DNA of 63,268 nucleotides from CAZPHU01 sp964419255. GTDB lineage: Bacteria > Fibrobacterota > Chitinivibrionia > Chitinivibrionales > CAYFVL01. The notes beneath the pieces are model-generated. The model was not told the origin of the DNA. It saw only the letters and a list, made by a program, of their open reading frames with translations, and searched no databases. The position numbers and the translations under genes are program-made. Within the stretch, counting starts at the first letter, position 1; each line of letters begins with the position of its first letter. Shown in pieces: positions 18,662-26,454 of this stretch. The DNA is taken from positions 1 through 63,268 of the forward strand of contig CAYQOU010000019.1 in NCBI GenBank assembly GCA_964419255.1, given 5' to 3'.

Positions 18662-18689
18662 TAAACAATCCGTGAAGTATCACACGCAT

Positions 18690-18947
18690 CTATTTTTGAT
18701 TCAGATATTTTTCGACTGTTTCTGTGCACTTATCTATGGAAATGAGATTCGGAAATTCAGACTCAGGTATGGAAACTCCAAATTTCTTCTCCATTGTGGC
18801 AAGAACTTCCAGCAATGCCATGGAATCAAGTCCGACATCATCGATAAAATGCGCATTGTCGGTAATATTTTCTTCTTCGACATCCATGTCCTCAGCAATC
18901 TCTATGATAAGTTCGCGGATGTCATTCTTAATTTCGGCACTATCCAT
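18690..18947 (-). CDS. Acyl carrier protein of the acyl-chain operon
   Basis: 85 residues, strongly acidic and helical. The phosphopantetheine attachment serine is S42 in GLDSMALLEV. It is the only ACP in the operon and presumably carries the growing chain between ketosynthase/CLF, KR and DH. The sequence around the serine (GLDSMALLE) differs from housekeeping AcpP (GADSLDTVE), as expected for a dedicated carrier. It is 47 bases downstream of the CLF-like gene. Confidence 0.93.
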   Translation of the reverse strand: MDSAEIKNDIRELIIEIAEDMDVEEENITDNAHFIDDVGLDSMALLEVLATMEKKFGVSIPESEFPNLISIDKCTETVEKYLNQK

Positions 18948-18994
18948 AACACAATCTCCTCGCTATGCAATCACTCATTTGGATTCGGCAATAA

Positions 18995-20197
18995 TCACAT
19001 AATGTTCTTTAAAATAATTGAGGCGCAATTACCATCGCATGAAAAAGAATTTATAAGGATATACTCACTTGAGTAATCATATTTCGTATCGAACTGGATG
19101 TTGGCGTCTCCAACGGTCTCGTATACAGGTCCTATACCGCTGATACGATTGGCACAGCAGTCTGCCAGGGCGCATGCCATCGAAAGGACTGCCCCCGCAC
19201 CATAACATTCACCAATTTTTGATTTATAGGAAGTCACCGGAGTATCACCGAATAGTCTTTCGATAGCCAGTGATTCTACAGTATCGCCCGTCTTGTTCCC
19301 GTTAGCACTTGCTGCGATGAATGATATCGCATCGCACGATATCCCGGCCATATCACAGGCATTCTTCATCACATATTTTTGTATGTTTCCGGAAGGGTCG
19401 AATCCATTCACCGGGGCATCGGCATCAAAGGCAGAATAGTATCCGGCGATTTCGGCAATAGGTTCTGCTCCACGACGGGAGGCTCTGTCGGCTGTCTCCA
19501 GCATAAACACCGCGCTTCCCTCTCCCATTACCAGACCATCGGCATCTTTGCCAAAGGGCTTTATCGTGCCACTCGGGGACAACGCACCGCTTCTGAGCAA
19601 ACCGAGCAGCTCAAAATAGGACACCTCCTCTATTCCGCCAACCAGTATGGAGTCGAGATACCCGCGTTTGATGTAGTCACCACCGTAAATGAAGGAATCG
19701 ATACCGGCATTGAATCCGGTCGAAACGGTGGTGCTGAGCGTGCGCACATTGTATCTGATATTTGCGTTCCCCGTTGGAGAATTTATCACCGTATTAGCAA
19801 ATGCCTGCGGATTTACACTGTTTACCCCGTTGACTATGGAGTCGCTGAGGAAATCGCCGATACTCTGCACGCTACCGAATGCTGTTCCGATACAAATGCC
19901 CGGCCTTTCGCTTTCGTTGCCCTGCACTAAAATATCTTTACAGGAGGACTCGATCGCTCCCAGTATCAGCTTTGTCGCCCAGTCCTTGGTGCGAAGGCCT
20001 TTCTTGCCGAGAACCTCTATAGGATCGTACTGCTCCGCTCTAAAGCAGACAACCGGTTTATCAAAAGAATGGTACTCTGATTCCTGATAGGAGGAGGGTG
20101 AAGAGGGATTCGTCAGGTTGTCCGAATGCTGCTGAAGGCCTGTTCCTAATGAGCTTATTGCGCCGATACCGGTGATAACTATACGTCTATTCTCCAT
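18995..20197 (-). CDS. Ketosynthase-fold protein lacking all catalytic residues (chain-length-factor-like)
   Basis: 400 residues with the overall thiolase/ketosynthase fold (IVITGIGAIS start, GLVMGEGSAVFMLE core). All three catalytic positions are lost. The nucleophile region reads TTVSTGFNAG where the partner has PTACAAG, so Cys becomes Ser159 or Thr160. The HGTGT block has become ANGNKTG (His to Asn). The KS..GH block reads KSKIGECYGAG (His to Glu). It lies immediately downstream of an intact ketosynthase with a three-base gap. This matches the KS-CLF heterodimers of type II polyketide and aryl-polyene systems, where the inactive partner sets chain length. Confidence 0.88.
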   Translation of the reverse strand: MENRRIVITGIGAISSLGTGLQQHSDNLTNPSSPSSYQESEYHSFDKPVVCFRAEQYDPIEVLGKKGLRTKDWATKLILGAIESSCKDILVQGNESERPGICIGTAFGSVQSIGDFLSDSIVNGVNSVNPQAFANTVINSPTGNANIRYNVRTLSTTVSTGFNAGIDSFIYGGDYIKRGYLDSILVGGIEEVSYFELLGLLRSGALSPSGTIKPFGKDADGLVMGEGSAVFMLETADRASRRGAEPIAEIAGYYSAFDADAPVNGFDPSGNIQKYVMKNACDMAGISCDAISFIAASANGNKTGDTVESLAIERLFGDTPVTSYKSKIGECYGAGAVLSMACALADCCANRISGIGPVYETVGDANIQFDTKYDYSSEYILINSFSCDGNCASIILKNIM

Positions 20198-20200
20198 GTA

Positions 20201-21427
20201 TTATCCTTTATATCTGCCTATTACGAGCGCTGATGTATTACCTGCAAATGCATATGCATTTGATATGGCAATACTGATATCCATTTCACGGGCCTGGTTG
20301 GGGACATAGTCCAGATCGCAATCGGGATCGGGATCCGTATAATTTATCGTGGGCAGCAGAGTGCCTCTTTTGATCATCAGTGCGCATGCACACGCCTCGA
20401 TCGCCGAAGCTGCTCCCATGGTGTGACCCATCATAGATTTCAAAGAACTCATTGGTATGTTATACGCCCGTTCGCCAAAAACTTCTTTTGCTATCAGCGT
20501 CTCGGATTTGTCGTTTTCTTTGGTGCCGGTACCATGGGCACATAAATAACTAACCTGATCCGGGGTGATACCTGCGTTTTTTATCGCGCGATTGAGGGCA
20601 AGAATTCCCCCCGTACCCGAGGGGTCGGGAATAGTCATCTTAAAGGCATCGCACCCCAGGCCGTATCCCAACACTTCGGCGTAGATCGGTGCCTTGCGCG
20701 CAAGGGCATGGCTGAGTGTTTCCAGTATCATAATTCCGGCGCCCTCGGCAACGGCCATACCATTTCTATTCAGATCGAAAGGGCGTACAATATCGTTGGT
20801 TGTGGCCAGAAGACGATTGAATCCGGTGAATGCTATGGAAGAAAACGGGTCGGTCCCTCCTACGATGGCTATATCCATTCTGCCTAACTGCATCAGATCG
20901 TAGGCGTAACCGATAGCATAGTTTCCAGCCGCACAGGCGGTGGGAATTATTATATTGGGCCCCTTGGCACCATATGTCTTTGCGATATGAGCCGGTATGA
21001 CACCGCAGGGATATTGTCGAGGCAAATGGGACGGAATCGCCTCTTGCGAGTCGTGCTCGTACTTTGCCTTTATACCCTGTTCCAGTATCTGGGGCTCTCC
21101 CATAGTTGTACCGACGCTTACGCCGAAACGATAGGAATTTACCGCCTTGAGATTAAGCTGTGCATCGGCTACCGCCATACCTGCGGCGGCAACGGCAAAC
21201 TGACTGGACCGGCCCATATGGTCGATCTGTTCTTCGGAGAGGTAATCCCGTGGGGAAAAATTCTTTACTTCACCACCTGTTTTTGTTCGGTATTCGGTTG
21301 TATCTATACACGTAAGCGGGGCTACGCCGTTTTTCCCGCTTGTTGCCGCTTCCCAGAACGGTTCTATGCCGATACCGATTGGTGTAACCAGTCCCAACCC
21401 CGTGATTACGACTCTATTACTGTTCAT
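20201..21427 (-). CDS. Beta-ketoacyl-ACP synthase (FabF-type, active subunit)
   Basis: 408 residues with the full Cys-His-His triad: C165 in PTACAAGNYAIG, His in CAHGTGTKEND, and His in LKSMMGHTMGAAS. It performs decarboxylative Claisen condensation of malonyl-ACP with the growing acyl-ACP. It precedes the inactive paralogue by three bases, so the two are translated together and very likely form a heterodimer. It is distinct from a housekeeping FabF because of this pairing and the operon context. Confidence 0.92.
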   Translation of the reverse strand: MNSNRVVITGLGLVTPIGIGIEPFWEAATSGKNGVAPLTCIDTTEYRTKTGGEVKNFSPRDYLSEEQIDHMGRSSQFAVAAAGMAVADAQLNLKAVNSYRFGVSVGTTMGEPQILEQGIKAKYEHDSQEAIPSHLPRQYPCGVIPAHIAKTYGAKGPNIIIPTACAAGNYAIGYAYDLMQLGRMDIAIVGGTDPFSSIAFTGFNRLLATTNDIVRPFDLNRNGMAVAEGAGIMILETLSHALARKAPIYAEVLGYGLGCDAFKMTIPDPSGTGGILALNRAIKNAGITPDQVSYLCAHGTGTKENDKSETLIAKEVFGERAYNIPMSSLKSMMGHTMGAASAIEACACALMIKRGTLLPTINYTDPDPDCDLDYVPNQAREMDISIAISNAYAFAGNTSALVIGRYKG

Positions 21428-21666
21428 TCACCCGTTCCACTGTTTGATATTTCTGATTGGTAAAAGCCTTAAAAACAAAAATAACCATCAAAGTTTATTC
21501 CAAGTACCCGCATCTGCCAGATAAAAAGCAAGCTAGCAATATACAATTGTTTCCAGCTTATCTGCAAAACAACATGTCTCTAATAGAGAAAAAAATTGAA
21601 TGAAGGGTATCCTAATGATGCTTTTTCCATTTCGCGTGATGGAAAATAGAAAAAGATGTATTGAAT

Positions 21667-22101
21667 TCAACCTCCAGAGGCGGCAAACATCAACGATCCG
21701 CTCGCAACTGTCTCGCCATCGACAAAAGATTTTGCCGAAACCAGCGCATTTGCTCCCATAATCTTTTCAACAGTGATTTTGGTCACCAACTGATCGCCCG
21801 GGGTCACCGGCCGGCGAAAAGAAATCTTTGTTATCTTGCCGAGATAGTAGACCGTGTTCTGCTTCAAACCGCCCGCTGATTTGGCAAGAAGGAAGCAGCT
21901 TGCCTGAGCCATGTTTTCCACGATGTACACCCCGGGAAAAACGGGGTGTTGCGGGAAATGTCCCTGAAACTGTGCCTCGTTTATGGTAATATTCTTCAAA
22001 ACCGTCACCGATTCATTCGGAACAAACTCGGTCACTCGATCTATCAGCAGAAACGGATACCGGTGGGGTACATGTCTCATAATTTCTTCTATATCAAACA
22101 T
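21667..22101 (-). CDS. FabZ-like 3-hydroxyacyl-ACP dehydratase
   Basis: 144 residues. HVPHRYPFLLIDRV and GHFPQHPVFPGV carry the catalytic histidine, and the ENMAQA helix carries the glutamate, all standard for FabZ. It dehydrates 3-hydroxyacyl-ACP to the trans-2-enoyl form. With ketosynthase, KR and DH but no enoyl reductase in the operon, successive rounds would leave a conjugated polyene chain. A 239-base gap separates it from the ketosynthase downstream. Confidence 0.93.
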   Translation of the reverse strand: MFDIEEIMRHVPHRYPFLLIDRVTEFVPNESVTVLKNITINEAQFQGHFPQHPVFPGVYIVENMAQASCFLLAKSAGGLKQNTVYYLGKITKISFRRPVTPGDQLVTKITVEKIMGANALVSAKSFVDGETVASGSLMFAASGG

Positions 22102-22117
22102 TTTTCTTCCCTTCTGC

Positions 22118-22852
22118 TCAGGCAGTCATTCCGCCATCGATGGTAAATACCTGCCCCGTAATGTATGTCGCCTTGCCGCGGAGAAGAAAAGAGACCACTT
22201 CCGCAACCTCCTCGGCTCTACCCAGTCGCTGCATGGGAATCATCTTTGTGAGCTCCTCCAGATGCTTCGGGTTGATTTTACCAGTCATATCAGTTTCGAT
22301 GAATCCAGGTGCCACACAGTTGACAGGAATTCCAAGTTTTGCGGTCTCTTTTGCCAGTGCGCGGGTAAAGCCGATGATCCCCGCCTTGGAAGCACAGTAG
22401 TTTGTCTGTCCTGCCATTCCAACCAGACCGCTGACTGAGGTGATATTTACGATGCTACCCTTTTTATTCTTCATAAATTGCACAATCAAATTTCGGGTAA
22501 CATTGAAATAGCCGTTAAGGTTGGTATTTAAAACACTATCCCACTCCTCCGGACTCATCAGAAATAGCATCTTATCGCGTGTAATACCGGCATTGTTGAC
22601 AAGGCCGTCGACATCCTTCAAAAACTCCCTGGCCCGGTCTACAAACCCTTTGGCCTGATCCGCATCTGACAGGTCAGCCTCGAAAGCCCGCAGCTTCTCT
22701 GCGGAAGGATCGAGCGACTCCACAAGCTCGTCAGCAAGTTCTTTGTTTGAGCGATAGTTGAACGCTACCCTGCAGCCCTGACTGACTAATTTGGTTACAA
22801 TCGCTTTGCCGATTCCTCGTGAGCCACCGGTGACGATAATGTTTTTTGCCAT
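22118..22852 (-). CDS. FabG-like 3-oxoacyl-ACP reductase
   Basis: 244 residues of the short-chain dehydrogenase family. TGGSRGIG (8-15) binds NADPH, NNAGITRD and ITSVSG are standard, and the catalytic YxxxK is YCASK. It reduces the 3-oxo group after each condensation. It is 16 bases upstream of the FabZ-like gene. A second, housekeeping fabG must exist elsewhere; this one is assigned to the dedicated pathway by context. Confidence 0.93.
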   Translation of the reverse strand: MAKNIIVTGGSRGIGKAIVTKLVSQGCRVAFNYRSNKELADELVESLDPSAEKLRAFEADLSDADQAKGFVDRAREFLKDVDGLVNNAGITRDKMLFLMSPEEWDSVLNTNLNGYFNVTRNLIVQFMKNKKGSIVNITSVSGLVGMAGQTNYCASKAGIIGFTRALAKETAKLGIPVNCVAPGFIETDMTGKINPKHLEELTKMIPMQRLGRAEEVAEVVSFLLRGKATYITGQVFTIDGGMTA

Positions 22853-22894
22853 GATTTGCTGGTCCTCCGATCATTGATTCTATGTATCCGTTTT

Positions 22895-23317
22895 TTAGTT
22901 GTCTTTCTCCAGTGATGACTCTTTCTCCGATTGAGTCCCGGCAGGATTTTCGCATCGCATCATCTTAAGCCAGTGATGCGGGTGATTAACCGAATCGCCG
23001 TTGAGCGTGAAATGGGTTATGCGGGCACGCACAAGCGAATCGGTGCGCCACTTGTAATGATAACCCATCTCCATGGTGAGCTCTTCGCTCTGTATGGATG
23101 CCACAAGGATCGTATCCTGAATCGAGTATGTTCCCCGACCCGAAACGCTTTCGTCTCTCAGGCTGGCGATGGACAATGAATCATCGCCCAGAAACGATAT
23201 CACGAGCCCTTCATCGTTGACACACCAGGTACCATCGAACTTCTGTTCGGACGAAAGGGGAAGGGAGAAAAATATAACGGCCATCAGTAAGGTGGCAATG
23301 TAATGAGCTGATTTCAT
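22895..23317 (-). CDS. Small secreted protein of the acyl-chain operon, function unknown
   Basis: 140 residues with a signal peptide (MKSAHYIATLLMAVIFFSLPLS, cleavage near SSE). The mature part has alternating beta strands (FDGTWCVNDEGLVISFLG...) like a small periplasmic barrel or lipocalin-type domain and ends in a charged tail. No lipobox cysteine follows the signal peptide. In aryl-polyene clusters a LolA-like periplasmic carrier sits near the MMPL exporter, so a lipid-shuttle role is possible, but I see no LolA signature. I do not recognise the family. Confidence 0.6.
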   Translation of the reverse strand: MKSAHYIATLLMAVIFFSLPLSSEQKFDGTWCVNDEGLVISFLGDDSLSIASLRDESVSGRGTYSIQDTILVASIQSEELTMEMGYHYKWRTDSLVRARITHFTLNGDSVNHPHHWLKMMRCENPAGTQSEKESSLEKDN

Positions 23318-23339
23318 AGAAATCTCCTTTTAAAAGGGC

Positions 23340-25616
23340 TTATGAGCTGCTTTTCTTCTCACCGAACATACGGAATAAAATAGGTAAAAAGAGCAGAGAA
23401 AATGTTGAGCTGGTTACCATTGATACAAAAACAAACAGTCCGAAATGGCGAATGGGTGGGAAGCTGGACAGCGCCAGCACCAAAAAGCCGATTCCCACGA
23501 CAAAGGTGTTAAACATGATCACCGATCCTTTGTTTCTCGTCGTAGTAAGGAGTGCTTCGAAAGGACTGCGGTGAGCATCCCGCACATACATGTAACCCGC
23601 AATAAAATGTATGGCATAATCGATACCGATTCCAATGCAGGTATTAACAATTATAACAGTTACCGCGTTTATTGCGACACCGAAAAATCCCATAAGCGCA
23701 TAGACAAACAGTGTCGAAAGCATGATCGGTACGATCGCAAACGCTCCGGTTTTTATCGAACGAAAGAGTAGACAGAGCACCAAAAAAACCGAGATGAATG
23801 CGATCAACAGCGAAGATACCTGAGTGTCGATAAGTACATAGGTCATCGCATCGTTGAGAACCGGAGGTCCGGCAATCAGAAAGTCATAAGACGGGTATTT
23901 CTGCGAAAGAGTTTCTTTGAGTTCTTTTGAGAGCTGGAGAAATCGAGTGCCCGTTACATTCTTACAGATAAGCAAGATACGAGTGGTTGTTCGGTCTTCG
24001 GTGACCCAGTGACTGATATAGTCGTTAAAGCGTTTACCCAGCAGACCCTTTCCGCCCAGAATCATGGAAATAGCCGCGTTTGAAATGGGCTTGTCGGTCA
24101 GCATGGTACTGACCTTTCGAATAAGCGGAAGCATGGATGTTGTGGCCCCGACCATCTCCAGATCACTAACATAGTGTGAGATCTCCTCAACTGTCTGCCA
24201 CTGCTCAACCGAGGTAAGCGTCGTATCTGTGTTTTTCATCACAATCGTAAGAAACCTGGTACCACCCAGGTGTTCACTGATAATCTCATCCGATTTGCGG
24301 ATCTGGTTCTGGGCTGAAAACATGGCAATGGGATTTCCTTCCACGCGCACCCGAAGAAAACCGATAGTTCCGATCGCCACTATCACCCCGACGGCAACAA
24401 GCCATTTGTAGTCATTGTTGATGAAAGAGCCGTATAAGTCCTGGAAGCCGGGCTTGCTTTTGCCTCCATGGGCTTTGGGAGGTAGAGGGGATTCGCCGCG
24501 TTTGTGTCTGGTATATGATAGTGCTATCGGAAGAAGAACGATACTGAGGAAAAGTGCTAAAACAACCCCGATACTGGTAAAGATACCGAAATTTCGAGTC
24601 CAGCTGACCTCAGAGAAGGCAAAAGAGAAAAAGCCGACAAACGTGGTCACCGCCGAAAGAAAAATCGGCTTCATCAATTCCGAAAATGTTATGTCTATAA
24701 GCTCACTGTTGGCGATATCGCCGCTTTCGGTGCTGTATCGACCATATGTTTTAAACACGTGTATGGCACTGGCCACCCCGATGGGAAAAAGAATCACCGG
24801 GATCATGGAGGTGACTACAGAGAATTCAAACCCGAACATTGCCATCAGACCAAACGTCCAGATGATAGCCGTGGATATAATCGCCAGCGATATGACCGCA
24901 TAATACAGGCGTTTAAAAACCATGTAAAGGAGCACGAAAACAACCACTATGCAGAGGGGAAGTAGCATAGAGAAATCCCGGCGCATCGCCTTATCGATAG
25001 AATAGGCGTATAGAGGTGCTCCCGTAATATATAGAGAGACTCCCGGCAGCGAATCCAGTCGGGTGTGCACACGGGTGACCTCAGAGACAACCTCCACCTG
25101 ATTGTTTTCATCCAGCACATCCATCATCATTCCCAGTACCGATTCATCCTGAGAAATCAGAGCACTGGTAAATTCCCGGTTTTCCTGTATGCGCTCCCGA
25201 AGCTGCTGCTCCGAAAGGTCCTTCTTTCGTGAAATGATATGATCGGAGCTGAGACCGAAAAGGCCCCCGGATACCGGAACCTGAATGGTACCCAGGTGCA
25301 CGACATTGTCTATTCCGTCGATTGAGTCAAATTCCTCACCCCAGCTTTTCATCGAATCTACTTTCGCCTGCAGACCTAAAGAGTCAAATCGGGCAATGAG
25401 AAGAATCTGTCTCGGAGAGGAGAAGGTTTCCTGGAGCTTTTCGTAATCCAGACGTTCCCGCAGATCGGACGGAATTGTCTTTGTCGGATCGTTATTAACT
25501 TCCAGGCGGGGAAGAAATGACAGCATAATCAGAGTAATAACCGCTGTCAGTAAAATTACCACTACACGGAAACGAATAAATAATTGAACGATTGAGCTGG
25601 TCAGTTTTTTTTTCAT
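23340..25616 (-). CDS. MMPL/RND-superfamily exporter
   Basis: 758 residues with two similar halves, each one helix, a large periplasmic loop, then a five-helix bundle: about twelve membrane segments. The loop opening LEVNNDPTKTIPSDL and the ASAIHVFKTYGRY and GIGIDYAIHFIAGY helix segments are typical of the 'predicted RND/MMPL exporter' (hopanoid/lipid exporter) group. It is the first gene of the minus-strand operon. It probably exports the lipid product across the inner membrane, powered by the proton gradient. The two GIG.D-type segments suggest both halves are intact. Confidence 0.9.
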   Translation of the reverse strand: MKKKLTSSIVQLFIRFRVVVILLTAVITLIMLSFLPRLEVNNDPTKTIPSDLRERLDYEKLQETFSSPRQILLIARFDSLGLQAKVDSMKSWGEEFDSIDGIDNVVHLGTIQVPVSGGLFGLSSDHIISRKKDLSEQQLRERIQENREFTSALISQDESVLGMMMDVLDENNQVEVVSEVTRVHTRLDSLPGVSLYITGAPLYAYSIDKAMRRDFSMLLPLCIVVVFVLLYMVFKRLYYAVISLAIISTAIIWTFGLMAMFGFEFSVVTSMIPVILFPIGVASAIHVFKTYGRYSTESGDIANSELIDITFSELMKPIFLSAVTTFVGFFSFAFSEVSWTRNFGIFTSIGVVLALFLSIVLLPIALSYTRHKRGESPLPPKAHGGKSKPGFQDLYGSFINNDYKWLVAVGVIVAIGTIGFLRVRVEGNPIAMFSAQNQIRKSDEIISEHLGGTRFLTIVMKNTDTTLTSVEQWQTVEEISHYVSDLEMVGATTSMLPLIRKVSTMLTDKPISNAAISMILGGKGLLGKRFNDYISHWVTEDRTTTRILLICKNVTGTRFLQLSKELKETLSQKYPSYDFLIAGPPVLNDAMTYVLIDTQVSSLLIAFISVFLVLCLLFRSIKTGAFAIVPIMLSTLFVYALMGFFGVAINAVTVIIVNTCIGIGIDYAIHFIAGYMYVRDAHRSPFEALLTTTRNKGSVIMFNTFVVGIGFLVLALSSFPPIRHFGLFVFVSMVTSSTFSLLFLPILFRMFGEKKSSS

Positions 25617-25971
25617 GAGTCTAAGAGTCGGGAGAAAGAATCATACTCCGGATATAATAGAGGGTTTAGCTGTACATTTTTTCGATGACATGTCATCCTG
25701 AGCGGTACTCTCGCGATAGATACCCGCAGAGACTTAATATACAAAAGCCGATGGTAAAAATCATAACGGATTATATCTTTATATGGTGCAAAATTGTTTT
25801 TAACAAAATATACTCTGCTGTGTTTTGAATTTTCGGGGTGATAAGTGTATTTTAATATTGTTTTCTTCACCCACGTATCCTATCTGATAATTTTCCATAT
25901 TCGATCAGGTAGAAATTTGTTTAACGTATTTCTTTGTTCCCATAATGCGGCAGGTGCCGTATAATCTTCTT
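25617..25971. other. Divergent control region of the acyl-chain operon, with a dispersed-repeat relic
   Basis: About 355 AT-rich bases that should contain the operon promoter. At 25690-25703 the phrase TGTCATCCTGAGCG matches the core of a repeat that I know from many unrelated bacterial genomes (usually TGTCATCCTGAGCGAAGCG...). Here it continues differently (GTACTCTCGCG). For the plus-strand gene a TATAAT at 25960-25965 lies six bases before the chosen ATG, so its mRNA could be leaderless; no good -35 is visible. An ATTATA at 25770-25775 could be a minus-strand -10 element, also without a clear -35. Confidence 0.4.
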
Positions 25972-26451
25972 ATGCTTGTACCCGTTGAGATAGCTTCTTT
26001 TGCCATTGATCCGATGAGAAACGTGCCTCTGATAATTTTAAAAGAGTTGCACGGGGCACGGACCGTTCCGATTCCGGTTGGGAATACGGAAGCCTCAACC
26101 ATCGCGATGGGTTCGCTGGATACCGCGTCCCAGCGACCGCTTGCCATCGATCTGGTTAAGAACATGATGGAAAGTCTCGGTGGCACACTGCAAAAGGTCG
26201 TTATTTCAGATTTCAAGGATTTAACTTTTTATGCTCATCTGTATGTCTGTACCGATAACAGTGTTCGGGTAATCGATTGTCGTCCCAGCGACGCGCTTTC
26301 ATTATCCCTTCGGTGTGATACACAGATGTTTATCGATGAAACGGTGTTTGAAAAAACGCAGCCCGACTATATTTCCTCTCCCAGGGATCGGTTGAGGAAA
26401 ATGATAGCCGAGCGTGATACTCTCAATTTTGGCAGTCATTATCTGGAGTAA
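25972..26451 (+). CDS. Bifunctional nuclease (BFN) domain protein
   Basis: 159 residues from the ATG at 25972. The start MLVPVEIASFAIDP aligns with the usual BFN opening; another ATG nine codons earlier is possible. Family blocks include PVGNTEASTIAMG and VDCRPSDALSLSLR. BFN-domain proteins of bacteria and plants are reported to have DNase/RNase activity, and a ligand-binding role has also been discussed. It is four bases from the next gene. No ribosome-binding site is visible, consistent with the leaderless arrangement suggested by the upstream TATAAT. Confidence 0.82.
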   Translation: MLVPVEIASFAIDPMRNVPLIILKELHGARTVPIPVGNTEASTIAMGSLDTASQRPLAIDLVKNMMESLGGTLQKVVISDFKDLTFYAHLYVCTDNSVRVIDCRPSDALSLSLRCDTQMFIDETVFEKTQPDYISSPRDRLRKMIAERDTLNFGSHYLE

Positions 26452-26454
26452 GAT

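Noticed and set aside
14687..25616. Calling the operon an aryl-polyene cluster outright
   Set aside because: No ammonia-lyase, AMP ligase, thioesterase, methyltransferase or second ACP; two CrtI-like genes are extra.
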